64,000 nucleotides of DNA from Coniferiporia sulphurascens (taxonomy: Eukaryota; Basidiomycota; Agaricomycetes; Hymenochaetales; Hymenochaetaceae): positions 1,426,001 through 1,490,000 of the forward strand of contig NBBA01000002.1 in assembly GCA_002794785.1 (NCBI GenBank), read 5' to 3'. Positions 48,986-60,466 of the stretch are shown piece after piece. A program made the translations under genes and the position numbers. The stretch's first letter is position 1. Every line of letters starts with the position of its first letter. The notes under the pieces were generated by a model. The model was not told the origin of the DNA, ran no database searches, and worked only from the letters and a program-made list of their open reading frames with translations.

Positions 48986-49241
48986 TGGTACGACCAGCCA
49001 CACTGGCATCGCCACGGCGAGCCACCTGAAGTTCTGGCTCACCCGTCTCGTTCAAGCCGCTGGACTCGTAGCTTCAGTCCGGTGCATGTGCATTCTTCAG
49101 AAATGCCTTTGTTGGATTAATATTCGTAGGTTGAACCAGGGAGAGCGTGCCATCGCCTGCCGTACGCGGATTGGGACTCATGCACGTGACTACGACGCGT
49201 CCTGAGATCGACGCAAGGTAGTCATCGCAAAGCTGGCTACC
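48986..49241. promoter_or_regulatory. divergent promoter region, unknown gene / ETR1
   Basis: About 256 bp between two divergent start codons; short bidirectional promoter. It contains tgcacgtgac (about 49180), a CACGTG E-box-type site of the kind bound by Cbf1-like factors. Function is inference. Confidence 0.45.
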
Positions 49242-50646
49242 ATGGTCTACACTCCCTGGGTTGGCCTTGCCCGCCGCCACCTTCGCAGCTTCTCGTCCTC
49301 CAGTACCCTCTCTCGTCGTGCGGTAGTGTTCACTTCCAACGGCCCGCCAGCCCATGCCGTCCAAGTCCTTTCCCTCCCAGCCTTGCCTCCTCCTTGGCCC
49401 AAGACCCTCAACATACGCTACCTCCTTTCTCCGATCAACCCTTCCGACATTAACGTTATAGAGGGCGTCTACCCTGCAAAGCCGAGTCTTCGCTCAGACT
49501 TAGCAGAGAGCGGTCTAGGCAGTTCCGACGAGCCATGTTTCATCGTAGGCAATGAGGGCCTCGCCGAGGTGAAGGAGGTCGGGGAGGGTGTACACAGTTT
49601 CAAAAGGGGAGACTGGGTCGTCATGATAAAATCCCAGGCGGGTACCTGGTCTTCAGACGCAAATGTCCGGGAGGACGATGTAATCGGAATACCGGACCTC
49701 GGTGGTTCGATGATAGACGAAGTGCAGGGTGCAACTATGACGGTATTATGTATCGTTTGAATAGGCGCCGTTTCCCATTTCTCAACTATTATTTATGTCT
49801 AGGTGAACCCGCCGACAGCGTATAACATGCTCAGGGAGTTCGTTGATCTCAAACCGGGTGACTGGGTTGTTCAAAATGGGGCCAATAGCGCCGTTCGTCC
49901 ATTCCTTTCCAGTACTTACGGTGCTCCTTAAAGTAATGTATCATTTGCTGTTCAGGTCGGTCAAGCCGTCATACAGATTGCAGCTTATCGTGGATTGCGA
50001 ACAATCAATTTCGTGCGGGATAGGTATGTTTTAATTCTGCAGGAGGACCGAATTCTTCCACTAGATTCTTGATTTACAGGCCAGACTTTTCCTACTTGGA
50101 GAAGCAGCTAGTGGACCTCGGCGCGACACATGTCCTTCCGCTCGAGTCTCTTTCCGACAGGTCCGCGCGTGCGAAGGTGAAGGAATGGACAAGCGGTGCC
50201 AATGTACGCCTAGCGTTGAACTGTGTTTCCGGTCCGACCACTTCTGCACTTGTCGGCCTATTGGGCTCAGACGCACACCTTGTGTCTTACGGGGCCATGT
50301 CAAAGCAGCCCCTCGCACTCCCAACCTCTGCGTTCATATTCAAGGGCCTCACAGCCTCCGGTTTCATGCAGAACAGATGGTATAGGAAGAACGGCCGCGA
50401 GAAAAGGGAGGAGTTGATGCGCGATTTGACAAGGCTCATGACTACTGGCAAGGTGTGTGCCATGACACGAATCGATGTTCGGTAGCCTTATTCCAAATTC
50501 AGTTCAAGAACCCTCCCCACACTATCTTCACCATCTCAGCATCCCAATCCGATGGAGACGCAACCCTTATGGTTAGAAATGTAATCGAAGAGGTAACGAA
50601 CGCGAAAGGGATGTTTGGGAAGAAGGCGTTGATCAAGTTTGAATGA
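49242..50646 (+). CDS. ETR1: mitochondrial trans-2-enoyl-CoA reductase (MECR)
   Basis: NADPH-dependent enoyl reductase of mitochondrial fatty acid synthesis (type II), needed for lipoate and respiration. The presequence [20 protein letters not shown] precedes the MDR-family fold: [19 protein letters not shown] (the family's substrate loop), [40 protein letters not shown], then [40 protein letters not shown], and [15 protein letters not shown], the nucleotide-binding part. Further conserved pieces are [40 protein letters not shown] and [15 protein letters not shown]. The protein ends ALIKFE. About five exons. The start is the first ATG giving a presequence. Confidence 0.93.
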
Positions 50647-50974
50647 CTACACACCGAACATGACCAGACGAGTACTCCAGACTTAGTACACTCGCAGCCC
50701 GAACCTAACAACTGTCATCCAGCTGTATGATGGCTTAAGATAGCGAAAAACTGATAATAAATATAGTGAATGTATGAATAAACTGAGGAAACGCGAAATC
50801 CAATCGGAAGCAGGCCTTGATTTATAACGTAGATAAAATAAACATTTGCAAGGTAAGCTTGCGAGAAAGACAGCGGGAGATTTCCGACTGACCCAGTTTT
50901 GAAGTGATCCACCGGCGCGGCAAAGACCGCAAGTAAGGAGATAGCATGAGAGGCCCCACAGACCCTGGCACAGT
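50647..50974. other. ETR1 / p24 convergent intergenic
   Basis: 3' flanks only. The minus-strand frame that continues here from the p24 gene is intron read-through and not the real C-terminus. Confidence 0.6.
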
Positions 50975-51802
50975 CTAACGAGCCTTTCTGTCATCAAAGA
51001 AATGCTGAATACATGAAGATGGTCAATCCACCGGAGTTGCCTAAGAGTACGAAGGGGGACACTCGCCTTCAGGTGCCTGAGCTGCCATACACACGTTGCA
51101 ACCAGAACACCGATCTGCAATACGCTATACCAAACTGCACGTGAGTTCGTTGCCTCGCTAAGATCTCGGTAGTTTGCCTCTCGTTCGCGTTGATACTGCT
51201 GCTCGCGACGGATGTCATCAAGTTTGCTGTTGAGGTCACGGATTTTGGACGAAAGGTTCGAGACATGCGAGCGGTCCTGGTCAGCGTTCGGCCGCGTGGA
51301 CCCGACAACGATGTCAAGATAGAGCTTGATGTGTGTGTTCGGCGTCGAAGACGAGGTCGCAGAGAGGCAAATCGAGTGATCACCCGCTTCGTGGGCCGTG
51401 AACGTGAATTTGCCATCGAATGGTCCGCGCGTCCGCACGACGGAGTGACCGGAGTCCATTTCCTATCAGCTCGAACGACGGTGAGAAATGTGACGAATCG
51501 CCAGGACACGGAGAAAATGTACATCAACCTCGACCTGGATTCCAAGGCTCGAGTTTTCTATGTATGACTGCTCCTGTTCTTTCCATTCAAGCGCCTTGTA
51601 ATGACCTGTAAGGATGGCTGAGTGACAAGCCTGTCTGCGCACACGAATGAGACGGACCTTCTACGACGGTGTCGGTCGGCAGCTCCTCAATGAAGCACCG
51701 TCTTTCCGAGGCGTCGAGGTAGAAATGAAGTGCGTTTACTACGGTGGAGAAGAACAGCAATGATACCAGCATGCATAGCGTAGGGCCATGTCGAAGGCCC
51801 AT
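50975..51802 (-). CDS. p24 (EMP24/GP25L) family cargo receptor
   Basis: Type I membrane protein that cycles between ER and Golgi in COPII/COPI vesicles. The start MGLRHGPTLCMLVSLLFF at 51802 is a signal peptide. The GOLD domain follows: ALHFYLDASERRCFIEELPT, GHYKALEWKEQEQSYI, then (after an intron) EMDSGHSVVRTRGPFDGKFT and FTAHEAGDHSICLSATSSS. A coiled coil (KIRDLNSKLDDIRREQQYQR) leads to the helix WYSVLQIGVLVATCVWQLRH. The true C-terminus LKHFFDDRKAR, with the FF and basic sorting signals of p24 proteins, is reached only by removing an intron at 51005-51066 that starts GCGAGT; reading through gives an atypical tail. Divergent from RPF1 with about 200 bp between starts. Confidence 0.92.
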
Positions 51803-52006
51803 TTCTGCTTGGGCGAGTAAAGCAAGGGAAACCACGTAACGGTCGTGAGCAGGAGGCAGTTGGCCGATCGGGCACTGAATTCCTATTCCGGCTTGAGATT
51901 TTCATACTACTACTTCGCGATCGTTTGCTTGTGCTCCTACTAAGCAGTAATACTGCTGTTTCACCTCGCCTTTCTGCTTTCTCTTTTGCGTTCTTCAAAT
52001 AAAGAA
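51803..52006. promoter_or_regulatory. short bidirectional promoter p24 / RPF1
   Basis: 204 bp between divergent start codons. The RPF1 side is rich in pyrimidines (tttcacctcgcctttctgct). No defined element is visible. Confidence 0.45.
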
Positions 52007-53524
52007 ATGCCTTCAAACCGCCTGGAGCCATCCTCCGTAAAAAATAAAATAAAACGCGAAGAACTGTCTCGGAAGGCGAAGAAGGCCAAGCGTCAGGAAA
52101 AATTGCAGAAGAGGCTTGCGAGGGCGAAAGCTGAAGCGAATGATCCCTTAGCGAAGAAAGTTAGTTGTCCTTTCATTGGCGTTTTGGATTGTGCTGAGGT
52201 TATTATATTAAAGAAAAGGCTGGCTGAGAACGTTCCAAGGACACTTGACAACACACGAGAGTATGACCCGTCGATACTGACCGCTGCACCCGCGGCCCCA
52301 TCCAATTCCCAGCACGAGGCAGGCCCTTCAAAACAGTTCATGGATACTTCCCTGCAGCCCGTGGACGAATCTGCGCTCGATATTGCATCCGATCCTTTTG
52401 CGTCGTATTTCTCCTCTGCCTTCAGCTCCGATCCGTCCGTACCGCCGAAAGTGCTCGTTACCACCTCTTTCAAGGCGTCGAAGTTGACGTACGAGTTCTG
52501 TGACGAACTTGTGAGCGTAATTCCAGGTGCCGAGTTCATCAGGCGGAAGAAGGGCAAAGGATTCGAGTTGGGGCGTATTGCCGCCTGGGCGGCAGGGAGA
52601 GGGTACATGAATATGCTCGTAATCAACGAGGATATGAAAAGGCCCAGTAAGCTCGGCGTTCTCCCTTAGCGGCAGAAAGTATTACTTTGTCTTGACCTAA
52701 CCTGCAGATGCGATCACATTTATACATCTTCCCGAGGGCCCTTCTATATATTTTAAGCTATCATCCGTACAGCTCACGAAACAGATAAGCGTACGCACAA
52801 CTTTTACTGTCATTTATGTACAAGATTCACTTGCTTTTCTTTTTAAACTTCTATAGGGCCACGCCCGTCCCACTGCTCATTTTCCTGAACTTGTTCTAAA
52901 CAACTTCGTCACTCGCCTGGGACACGCCGTCGGGCGGATGTTCCAAACGCTTTTCCCTCCGATGCCAGAGTTTCAGGGACGACAAGTGGTGACTCTTCAC
53001 AATCAAAGGGACTTCCTTTTCTTCAGGAGACACGGGTATGCGCCGTTTTCTTTCATTGGCCGGTTATTTGGAGATGCTCAGTGGACCCGTATTTTTAGAT
53101 ACGCTTTTCGTTCTACAGAAAAAGCTGCTCTGCAAGAAATTGGACCGCGCTTTACGTTGAAGTTGAGGTGGATGAAAAAAGGGCTGCCATCTGTGCAATC
53201 TTTGGGGCAGCCTTCGAGGCCTTTAGAGCTGACGCCAGACGAAGGTGGACACGAAGACAACCTCCGACCGGACGGGGGTGATTCAGCCATGAACGCAGAT
53301 TTAGAAGGGACTGTGGACGGTAACGTGGACCCCGAAAATCTTATGAGTGGAGGAAGCGTAGACACACAGACGAAGATAAAGACGAATGCTGGAATCTCGC
53401 ACCAGGATGAATATATCTGGATGTGGAAGGTAAGCGTTACATGCCATAATCCAAGCGTATGTATTAAATCTCGCCATGCTTGCAGCCGGAGTTGGAGACT
53501 ACTAGGCGGACGTTCTTCCTTTAA
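52007..53524 (+). CDS. RPF1: ribosome production factor 1, Brix-domain protein
   Basis: Nucleolar 60S assembly factor of the Brix superfamily, required for ITS2/25S processing. Start [20 protein letters not shown] at 52007, with a Lys/Arg-rich nuclear-targeting N-terminus. The next exon reads [20 protein letters not shown], then [40 protein letters not shown] and [20 protein letters not shown]. The following exons give [59 protein letters not shown] and [15 protein letters not shown], which carries the conserved Brix C-terminal signature. The protein ends [16 protein letters not shown]. An acidic insertion lies between the Brix end and the C-terminal motif. A MITE is inserted about 50 bp after the stop. 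Confidence 0.94.
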
Positions 53525-53571
53525 TAGTTTGGAGTTGTGTTTATGAACAGTGGTGCATTTGTAAAAAGAAA

Positions 53572-53597
53572 TACTATTGTATGACCACTCTTACAAA
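53572..53597. repeat. left terminal inverted repeat and TA of the MITE
   Basis: Pairs with 54218-54243 over 26 positions including the TA, with one mismatch (t versus c at the seventh position). Confidence 0.9.
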
Positions 53598-54217
53598 GGG
53601 GACCTCCCTTACAAAATTCCAGTTCCGAGTCTCCACACAATCAAACTAGCCCCATGAATGCTCATTTACACTCCAGAAGGTTGTCTGACAATGATTGTAC
53701 AACTTTTTATTCGAAAAAATCTGCTAATTTGGAGGCATTGTCAAAATACTGGTCTTTTAAGTGAGCAGACACTTTTTGGGACTGCCGGCTTGCACAATGT
53801 ATGTATTTATCAGTATTTTTGATATGAGAACTTATCAAATGTAAGCCAAGGTAGACTAATGAGCTGTCCCGGAGTGAGCAGTAGCTTGTGGTGCTTAGAA
53901 AAGGTGCATACAACCTGAATTGGTGACAATGGGTGACAAAATGCATCTGGTATGCTACCCGTTTTGGGGCTCCAATTACAAGTTCCAGTTAAGTAACTCA
54001 ACACCATCATAACCGCTTATCAGGCGGAGTGTAAAGATGGCAGTGACAGTCCGTGACAAAAGTTTGTAGATGGGGAGCACCTTCATTCTGAGAGATTCTA
54101 CTTATAAAATCATACCCAGAAAAATCACAGATATAGATAAATATGAGTATAGCCATCATGCGAAAGCAAACTTGACTTGATCAAAATTTAAGTGCTGTAG
54201 AGTCAAAATACAAAATG

Positions 54218-54243
54218 TTTGTAAGAGTGGTCATACGATAGTA
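54218..54243. repeat. right terminal inverted repeat and TA of the MITE
   Basis: Reverse complement of 53572-53597 with one mismatch; it ends catacgatag before the TA. Confidence 0.9.
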
Positions 54244-54420
54244 CAGTCAGCTCTCCTTCAGGGCATGGTCATGTGACAAAATGAGACTCCTGTTTTGTAG
54301 TTGTAAACTTTTGCTTAAGGGCGACCTCAAATTCGTCTTGCTATAGTTATATCAAGCAAAGAAACAGCCGCTTTCCTTAAATCCTCACTTAAAGATTGTA
54401 ACGCGGTAACTTGGCAAGCA

Positions 54421-56218
54421 ATGGCGACAGAGGAGCTGTTCCCTAAAATCGGTGAACTCGCACAGAAGACGAACCACGCCGCGAAAGAATTAGACGAGTC
54501 ATCTGTGGCCCCCGAAGACGACGAAGAGCGAACTGTGCAGGAGATAGAGTCGCTATGTATGAACTGTAGACAGAACGTAAGCCAAAAAGTCCATGCTACG
54601 AATATTAAAAGAGTGCATATATTGACCGTGCTGTAGGGTACCACCCGCCTGCTGCTAACATCGATTCCTTACTTCCGCGAGGTAATCGTGATGTCCTTTC
54701 GATGTGAGCACTGCGGATGGGATAATAACGAAGTGCAATCTGCTGGGACGATAAAAGGTACAAGGTTAGATCTGATAAATACGAGTCCTCATCTTATGCG
54801 ATTGTAGAGCATGGGTCGGCATATACTGTCCGTGTCCTCTCTTCTGAGGATCTCAACCGGCAACTCGTCAAATCGGCGACGTGCACAGTCACCATCCCAG
54901 AATATGACCTTACCATACCTGCCGCCAAGGGCCAGCTCACAACCATAGAGGGCCTCCTGCGTGACGTCGTTTCCGACCTTAGCGCCGAGCAGCCATTGCG
55001 GTGCATACAGGCCGAGGAGGCGTACTTGAAAATACAGTCTTTGATCGATGCGTTTAAGAAAATTCTCGGGGACAAACCTGCCGAAACTGAGGGCGAGGGT
55101 GAGGATGAGGGCGGGGGTGAGGATAAGACAGCGGAAGTGGATGCGCATATGGAGCCGTTCACCGTAAAACTTGACGACCCTGCGGGAAATTCGTTCATCG
55201 AATTCCTAGGTTCAATGGCTGATCCGAAGTGGAACCTACGTACATACAGCCGCACGCGCCAGCAAAATATCGAGCTAGGACTGGCCGTGCCAGATGAGCA
55301 GGCCGATATGGCAGGTGCAGAAGCGACACACGTTGAGCCGACGAAGCTAGAGGGTGGGAAGCAGGTAGAAGAGCTTCTTGGTGGTGGCCTTGAAGGCAAA
55401 AATGAAGAAATCTACGTATTCCCGGGAACGTGTTCAAGCTGCGGCGCACCATTAGATACGTTGATGAAAAAGGTCAATATTCCATACTTCAAAGTGAGCA
55501 CATTTTGTTCTTGCGTCTTGCTCTATTCTCGAACGGGATTTCCCTTCACCCGCTTTTTAGGACATTCTGATTATGTCTACAAACTGCGACCATTGTGGAT
55601 ACCGAGATAACGAAGTAAAATCTGGATCCGCAATTTCGGAAAAGGGGAAGCGGATAACTTTGAAGGTCGAAGACTCAGATGACCTTAGTCGAGACATTCT
55701 GAAGGCAGGAGAGCTCGATTTAAGGTCCTGTTTTGCAATGCTGACGTCTTGGGAACCGTAGAGTGAATCTTGCGGATTGAATATACCCGAAATAGAACTT
55801 GTTCTACAAGCTGGGACGCTGGGTGGCCGGTTCACTACCCTTGAAGGCCTCCTAGATCAGGTGTACGAGGAATTGTCAGACAAGGTTTTCGCGTCCGGGG
55901 ATTCTGTAACTGGTGGGGACAGGAGGACGTTTGAGAAGTTTCTGTCCGGCCTTAAATCTGTATGTGAAGTGCTCGATTACCTCCTCCTTATCAATCTTCT
56001 TACGAGTGCCTTTAAAGGTCAAGGCGGCTGAACGTCCGTTTACGATTATCCTCGAGGACCCGCTGGCGAATTCATATCTTCAGAACCTCTATGCCCCCGA
56101 CCCAGATCCGAATATGACGATAGAAATGTTTGATAGGACATATGAGCAAAACGAGGAACTGGGGTTGAACGACATGAAGGTAGAAGGGTATGAAGTAGAT
56201 ACGAACGTCGTCGGCTGA
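54421..56218 (+). CDS. ZPR1: zinc finger protein ZPR1
   Basis: Tandem ZPR1-domain protein that acts as a chaperone for translation elongation factor eEF1A and is essential in yeast. The start is [16 protein letters not shown] at 54421. The first zinc finger pairs [10 protein letters not shown] with [15 protein letters not shown] and the second [18 protein letters not shown] with [17 protein letters not shown], each CxxC-x(n)-CxxC. Each is followed by a helical/beta part: [20 protein letters not shown], then [13 protein letters not shown]; and [20 protein letters not shown], then [11 protein letters not shown]. The two repeats end in matching blocks, [20 protein letters not shown] and [20 protein letters not shown]. 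About eight exons. The end [13 protein letters not shown] matches the family, and the gene appears intact. Confidence 0.94.
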
Positions 56219-56973
56219 GGGAAGTGTATGCTATCACATATACAAGTAAGTTTATAAAATAAAATGTGTTGACAGGCCGCTTTCCAACTGTAAATTACAG
56301 TCAATCAAGCAGCAAGCTTGTTGGTGCCACGCGCTTTGCAGCCTGAGACAGGTATAAGCGGACACCGTCACTGCACAAGATCACTTGGACTCGTCTTCCA
56401 CTCATGGTCTATCGTGTGAGAAAGGCTTTATACAGCGAAAGGCCTAGCCAGCGACGGTAAAAGCTTGTTCCAACTTCCACGCTTGTGATCCCCTTGAGGT
56501 TGTCCAAGAGATATTCACACCCGCAACTTCTCGTCCCGGTAATACGCACTAGGGGACTTTTGCCAAAGGCTGTCATTCCGACTCAATCCGTCCAGTGGAC
56601 AATTAGCTGACACCATCATTACCCGGGCCAAAATTTATTACCTGGCTTGAGTCGGCCTGCAAAGACCCTTCCTCTTCTCTTTCCAGCCCTCCCGATTGAA
56701 TTAGACCCATTATCTTATCACTAACATTTCGGGCTGACTTCCCTCTGTGTATCACGCGAATGAGACACTTTTTATACCGTTGCAGAGCATTAATGCTGGT
56801 ATCTGTATGTAGCATTAGTAATATATGTATATTCTTGGGTTTTCCGGAATGGTTGCCGATCATGTGATATTACGTGATCACTCTGTAGTACGAATGTGTC
56901 CCGTACGACTAGAGCTTGACCAGCGTTTGCCGCAGCCATCAATCATCTGAGCCCTTCGCGAAAGTGATCAAGT
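56219..56973. other. ZPR1 / UCH intergenic
   Basis: About 755 bp of 3' flank and promoter. Short frames only; nothing recognised. Confidence 0.45.
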
Positions 56974-58111
56974 ATGACAGAGACGTCGGCTCGGTGGGTG
57001 CCCCTGGAAGGCAACCCTGATGTGAGTCGCCATTTTGTGCTTTGCTGTGCACTGTAGATGCCACGGTGAAATCTGATTTGTCCAACCAGGTTATGAACAG
57101 CGTGCGCACTGTCTAATACAAAGGAATCGGATGTTACCTGTATTAATTATCTGCGAAGTGGGCACGCAAAGTCGGACTCGTCTTGTCTCGAGATTCGTTC
57201 ACAGATATCTATGGATTGGATGAAGAGGTGACGTCATCTCGATTGTGCTTCAGGAGCCTTTGGGATTCCCTCTCAAGCATATTTTTATGAAGCTCCTTGC
57301 TATCGTGCCGCAGCCCGTAAAGGCGGTTGTATTACTGTTCCCTCTGACGGAAAGAACTGAGGCCGAAAGAAAAGAGGAAGACGGAAAGACGGAGGAGGGA
57401 AGTTTCCCCACCGTCGGTCCTGATGTAATTTGGATAAAGCAAACAGTACGTTTCTGCATTGAAACGTGGGCTGACTTACCACGTGAGTCTTGTTTATTAA
57501 CGGATAGATTTCCAATGCTTGCGGGACGATAGGCCTTTTGCACGCCTTAATGAATGTGGGTCCTGCTAGCATTAGGACAGGCGTTTTGTCGCTGAGATAC
57601 CTTAGTCACGGGTTACGCTCGTGCCCGAAAGTCCCCTGGCGAGATTCATTGAGGAATGCAAAGGTACGGCATATCGATTGGCCTGAGCGCAAACAGAGTG
57701 TTACGTGATCTTGATTCATCTTATTTGCCAGATCAAACACCCCTAAAGAGAGCAGAGCTACTCGAGACGACACCGCTCTTCGCGGATATCCATGCTGAAG
57801 AAGCAAGCGTGGGACAGAGCGCTATCCCAGTTGACTTGCACACTGATTATCACTTCACATGCTTTGTGGAGGCACAATGTGTGGGAGAGGAAGGGAGGAG
57901 ATTAGTTGAGTTAGACGGTCGGCGCGTTGGACCTATCGACAGGGGCCCATGCGTAGACATCCTCAAAGTTAGTTCTACTTCATTGTGGCGATATATAGTT
58001 GAAATTCATAAATATAATGGCAAGCAGGATGTTGCCATGTTCGTTAAGGAACGGTTTGTATTGCACAATGATGGCGTTAGTATGAACATGATTGCTCTCT
58101 CAGCTGTCTAG
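56974..58111 (+). CDS. ubiquitin C-terminal hydrolase, UCH family (Yuh1/UCHL3-like)
   Basis: Cysteine deubiquitinase that frees ubiquitin from small adducts and processes ubiquitin or NEDD8 precursors. The first exon is short: MTETSARWVPLEGNPD at 56974. It is followed by VMNS, WARKVGLVLSRDSFTDIYGL, then DEE and LLAIVPQPVKAVVLLFPLTE. The active-site Cys is in WIKQTISNACGTIGLLHALM, the His in DYHFTCFVEA and the Asp in LVELDGRRVGP, so the catalytic triad is complete. The C-terminal block VKERFVLHNDGVSMNMIALS matches UCH enzymes. About seven or eight exons with GT-AG introns. Size is near 250 residues, as in Yuh1 and UCHL3. It is the last ordinary gene before the repeat-rich right end. Confidence 0.88.
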
Positions 58112-58331
58112 CATCTAGAGTACATAAGGATGAATATTATGTGTTTGTAACCTCTTGGTTATTGCTTTGCCTCTTAGTGGATACAAGCCCTCAATCCCTT
58201 GCTTCACCAGGGACTTACCTTGTGAAGATGTTTTACTTTTCGGGATATTTTCTGGGAGTTGACCAGTCCCTGGATAACTGAAGTGACATGTCACGCAAGA
58301 ACCTGCCAAAAAAATGAGAATCACAGGGAAA

Positions 58332-58416
58332 AATTACTTAAAAAAGCGATTTTGCATCGGCAATCGCAAAAATGTGATTAGTATAATTATTAGTAACATT
58401 CTTATGGAAGCAAGGA
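58332..58416 (+). repeat. direct repeat copy 1 (partner 58703-58782)
   Basis: Shares the core ggcaatcgcaaaaatgtgat plus most of the surrounding 80 bases (aattactt at its left edge, cattctta and ggaagca at its right) with 58703-58782, in the same orientation and about 370 bp apart. The sequences differ by scattered substitutions and small gaps. Confidence 0.8.
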
Positions 58417-58551
58417 GGTAGGGAGATAGCAGTGTGATAGTAAAGTAGATGGCTGGCATATACTACAGGATATATGCACTCAACTTGTGATTGATATATG
58501 CACCAAGAATATAACATAACACATATATTTATTTATTTATTTACTGGAGCT

Positions 58552-58571
58552 TATATATATATATATATATT
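58552..58571. repeat. TA microsatellite
   Basis: About ten uninterrupted TA units between the two direct repeats. Confidence 0.9.
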
Positions 58572-58702
58572 GCAGACTATGTGTCTGGTGGCCACTGGAG
58601 AAAAACAGGAGGGACTCCAAGGGAGGGAGAGAGGGAGGGAGAGGGGAGGAAGTGTGGGGGTTGTACCGAAGATTTTTTACTTTTTGGGAAGGCAGGAGAG
58701 AC

Positions 58703-58782
58703 AATTACTTTAAAAGGCTATCTTTACTCGGCAATCGCAAAAATGTGATTAGTAAATTATTATTAACATTCTTACGGAAGCA
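58703..58782 (+). repeat. direct repeat copy 2 (partner 58332-58416)
   Basis: Second copy of the 80-85 bp segment. The pair could be remnants of terminal repeats of a deleted element. Confidence 0.8.
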
Positions 58783-58949
58783 GGTAGTGAGTGTTTTTAT
58801 TATTTAGGATTTCCTTTTTAATCATGCATATGAGTCTATCTTATCCTATCCTATCTTATATATCCTATGTGATAAAAATGCCCAGTGTTTGTTTTTGTAT
58901 AAATTTTATTTAGGCACCTCGGTAACAGCTAACTGCTGATCCCTAGCAA

Positions 58950-59650
58950 ACACCTACCAACAACTCAACCTCCTCTTTCACCAAATCAGTCTCAACATCG
59001 AACTGGTGAAGACGGAGGCCCTCCACTTTCACCCACCCAGATGACGAACCGGCTACCACCACTGGGACTCAGCTGGGATTCAAATAGATGCTGACACCTT
59101 GGTCCGACCCACCAACCCCCTACAATGGCTAGGGATTTGGTGGGACTCGGGCCTCACATTCTGACCTCACATGGAGCAAATGCACTCCAAAGGACTCTCC
59201 ACTCTGGCAGCCCTCTGCATACTTGGCAACACTGAGCAGGGGCTCTTGGCCATCCACCTTCATCGACTCTATACTGCTTGCATGTGCACTGTCTTAGCAT
59301 GGGGTGCACCAGTGTGGTACCATGGACGTCAACAAAAAACCCTAGTCAACTGACTACAGGCCGTGCAGAACACTGCTTGCTGTTGGATCTTAGGCATCTA
59401 CAAGGGCATGTCTCTGTATTCTACCAATTTTCTTTGTTCAACTCCCCCTTTCTTCGCCTATTTCGAATATTTAAAGACCACTCACACCTTGCACCTTTGG
59501 TGCACCCCCCACCATGTAGGGCAGAAAAAGTTCAACCCCAATGCTAACACACCTTTTTCACTTTCATTGCAGGTCTGCATCCCCCAAGTCCAATGGATCC
59601 CAGCATACATGCACCCCCCCTGGATGGACCCCCTTGGCTTTGGTCAAGGT
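58950..59650 (+). pseudogene. reverse transcriptase C-terminal fragment, LINE copy 1
   Basis: Pieces of a reverse-transcriptase thumb region: LQWLGIWWDSGLTF, MHSKGLSTLAALCILGNTEQ, CTVLAWGAPVWYHGRQQKTL and VQNTACCWILGIYKGM. Several in-frame stops separate them. The active-site half of the enzyme is absent. Confidence 0.8.
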
Positions 59651-59692
59651 TGAATCATCTTCTCAGCTCCCAGGCAGCCAGTCTCCTCAGAA

Positions 59693-60466
59693 ATGCATGA
59701 ACACTATGTCACCCAAGCCCAGGCTCTCTGCACCAACTCCTCCCTGCAAGTGTTTACAGATGGTTCTCGCATCGGTAATGCCTCAGGGTCAGCCATCTGT
59801 GGCATGAAGGGTGGACTTTACATCACCTCCCTTCGGCTTGCCTCTCCCACATATGCTACAGCAACAGACGCTGAGATCTTCTTGCTGGCAACTGCTCCAG
59901 GCTGGGCAGCACACCAACTCCAACACCTACTGCTGGATGTCCAGGAGATCTATTTTCTCTCCAACTCCCTGACAGCCCTTGGCCTTTTTCGCACCTGGCC
60001 CTCAGCATCGGGGGCTCAGCTCCTCCCTCTCTGGAAGGCAGGGGTCGAGACTCTTCTCGACTCTTTCCCAAATCTGACTATTCATTTCCAATGGTGCCTG
60101 GGGCATGAGGCCATCCCTGGAAATGAATGGGCAGACTCTGAGGCAAAGCTTGCAACTGAGCTTCCTCCATCGACCCTAGCCCCCTCTATCTCCACACTGA
60201 AGGAAGTGGCAACTCACACCCTATGTGAACATTGGTCCCTCCAGCTGGCCCACCCCCTCACCTCAACTGCAGACAAGTATCTCGCAGTTACCAGCCCACC
60301 AACCCGCCGACCTCAGAAGATCCTCACCGTCTCAGTCAACCACCCTCACTCGGAGCTCACTGCAGTGGCACAGGTCCTCTGTTGTGCCGGTCCCTGTGGG
60401 GGCTACTGGCTGAGCTTTGACTCAGCTTACCGGCGCAGGCATGGCCTGATCTCTCACTGCAGGTGG
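59693..60466 (+). pseudogene. RNase H domain of LINE copy 1, disrupted
   Basis: An open stretch starting MHEHYVTQAQALC. The RNase H core shows VFTDGSRIGNASGSAICGM (first Asp), ATATDAEIFLLATAPG (Glu), then FLSNSLTALGLF where the usual Asp is Asn, and WCLGHEAIPGNEWADSEAKL (His/Asp). Loss of the third acidic residue would inactivate it. It is cut at its 3' end by the solo LTR. Confidence 0.85.

Larger units (their letters stand above)
53572..54243. mobile_element. MITE, TA target site, 24-bp inverted ends (Tc1/mariner-like)
   Basis: The element runs from 53574 to 54241 (668 bp), flanked on both sides by TA. Its ends are inverted repeats: the first 24 bases (53574-53597, starting ctattgtatgaccactctta) match the reverse complement of the last 24 (54218-54241) with a single mismatch. 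TA flanks are the signature of Tc1/mariner-type transposition. The interior is AT-rich with only short frames and no transposase motif, so it is non-autonomous. A subterminal repeat of cttacaaa follows the left end. It lies between the RPF1 stop and the ZPR1 start, where it may contribute RPF1 3' end or ZPR1 promoter sequence. Confidence 0.85.
58112..58919. other. repeat-rich AT region
   Basis: No gene. Contains two related 80-85 bp segments, a TA dinucleotide run, a ttta run and a purine-rich gggagggagaga tract, plus tatcctatcctatctta repeats near 58835-58860. Probably old transposon debris. Confidence 0.6.

Noticed and set aside
50683..50974. downstream continuation of the p24 frame
   Set aside because: The family C-terminus (FFDDRKAR) is found by splicing a GC-AG intron, so the read-through is not the real end.
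53707..54010. open frames inside the MITE (66 and 79 codons)
   Set aside because: No DDE or helix-turn-helix motif; too short for a transposase.
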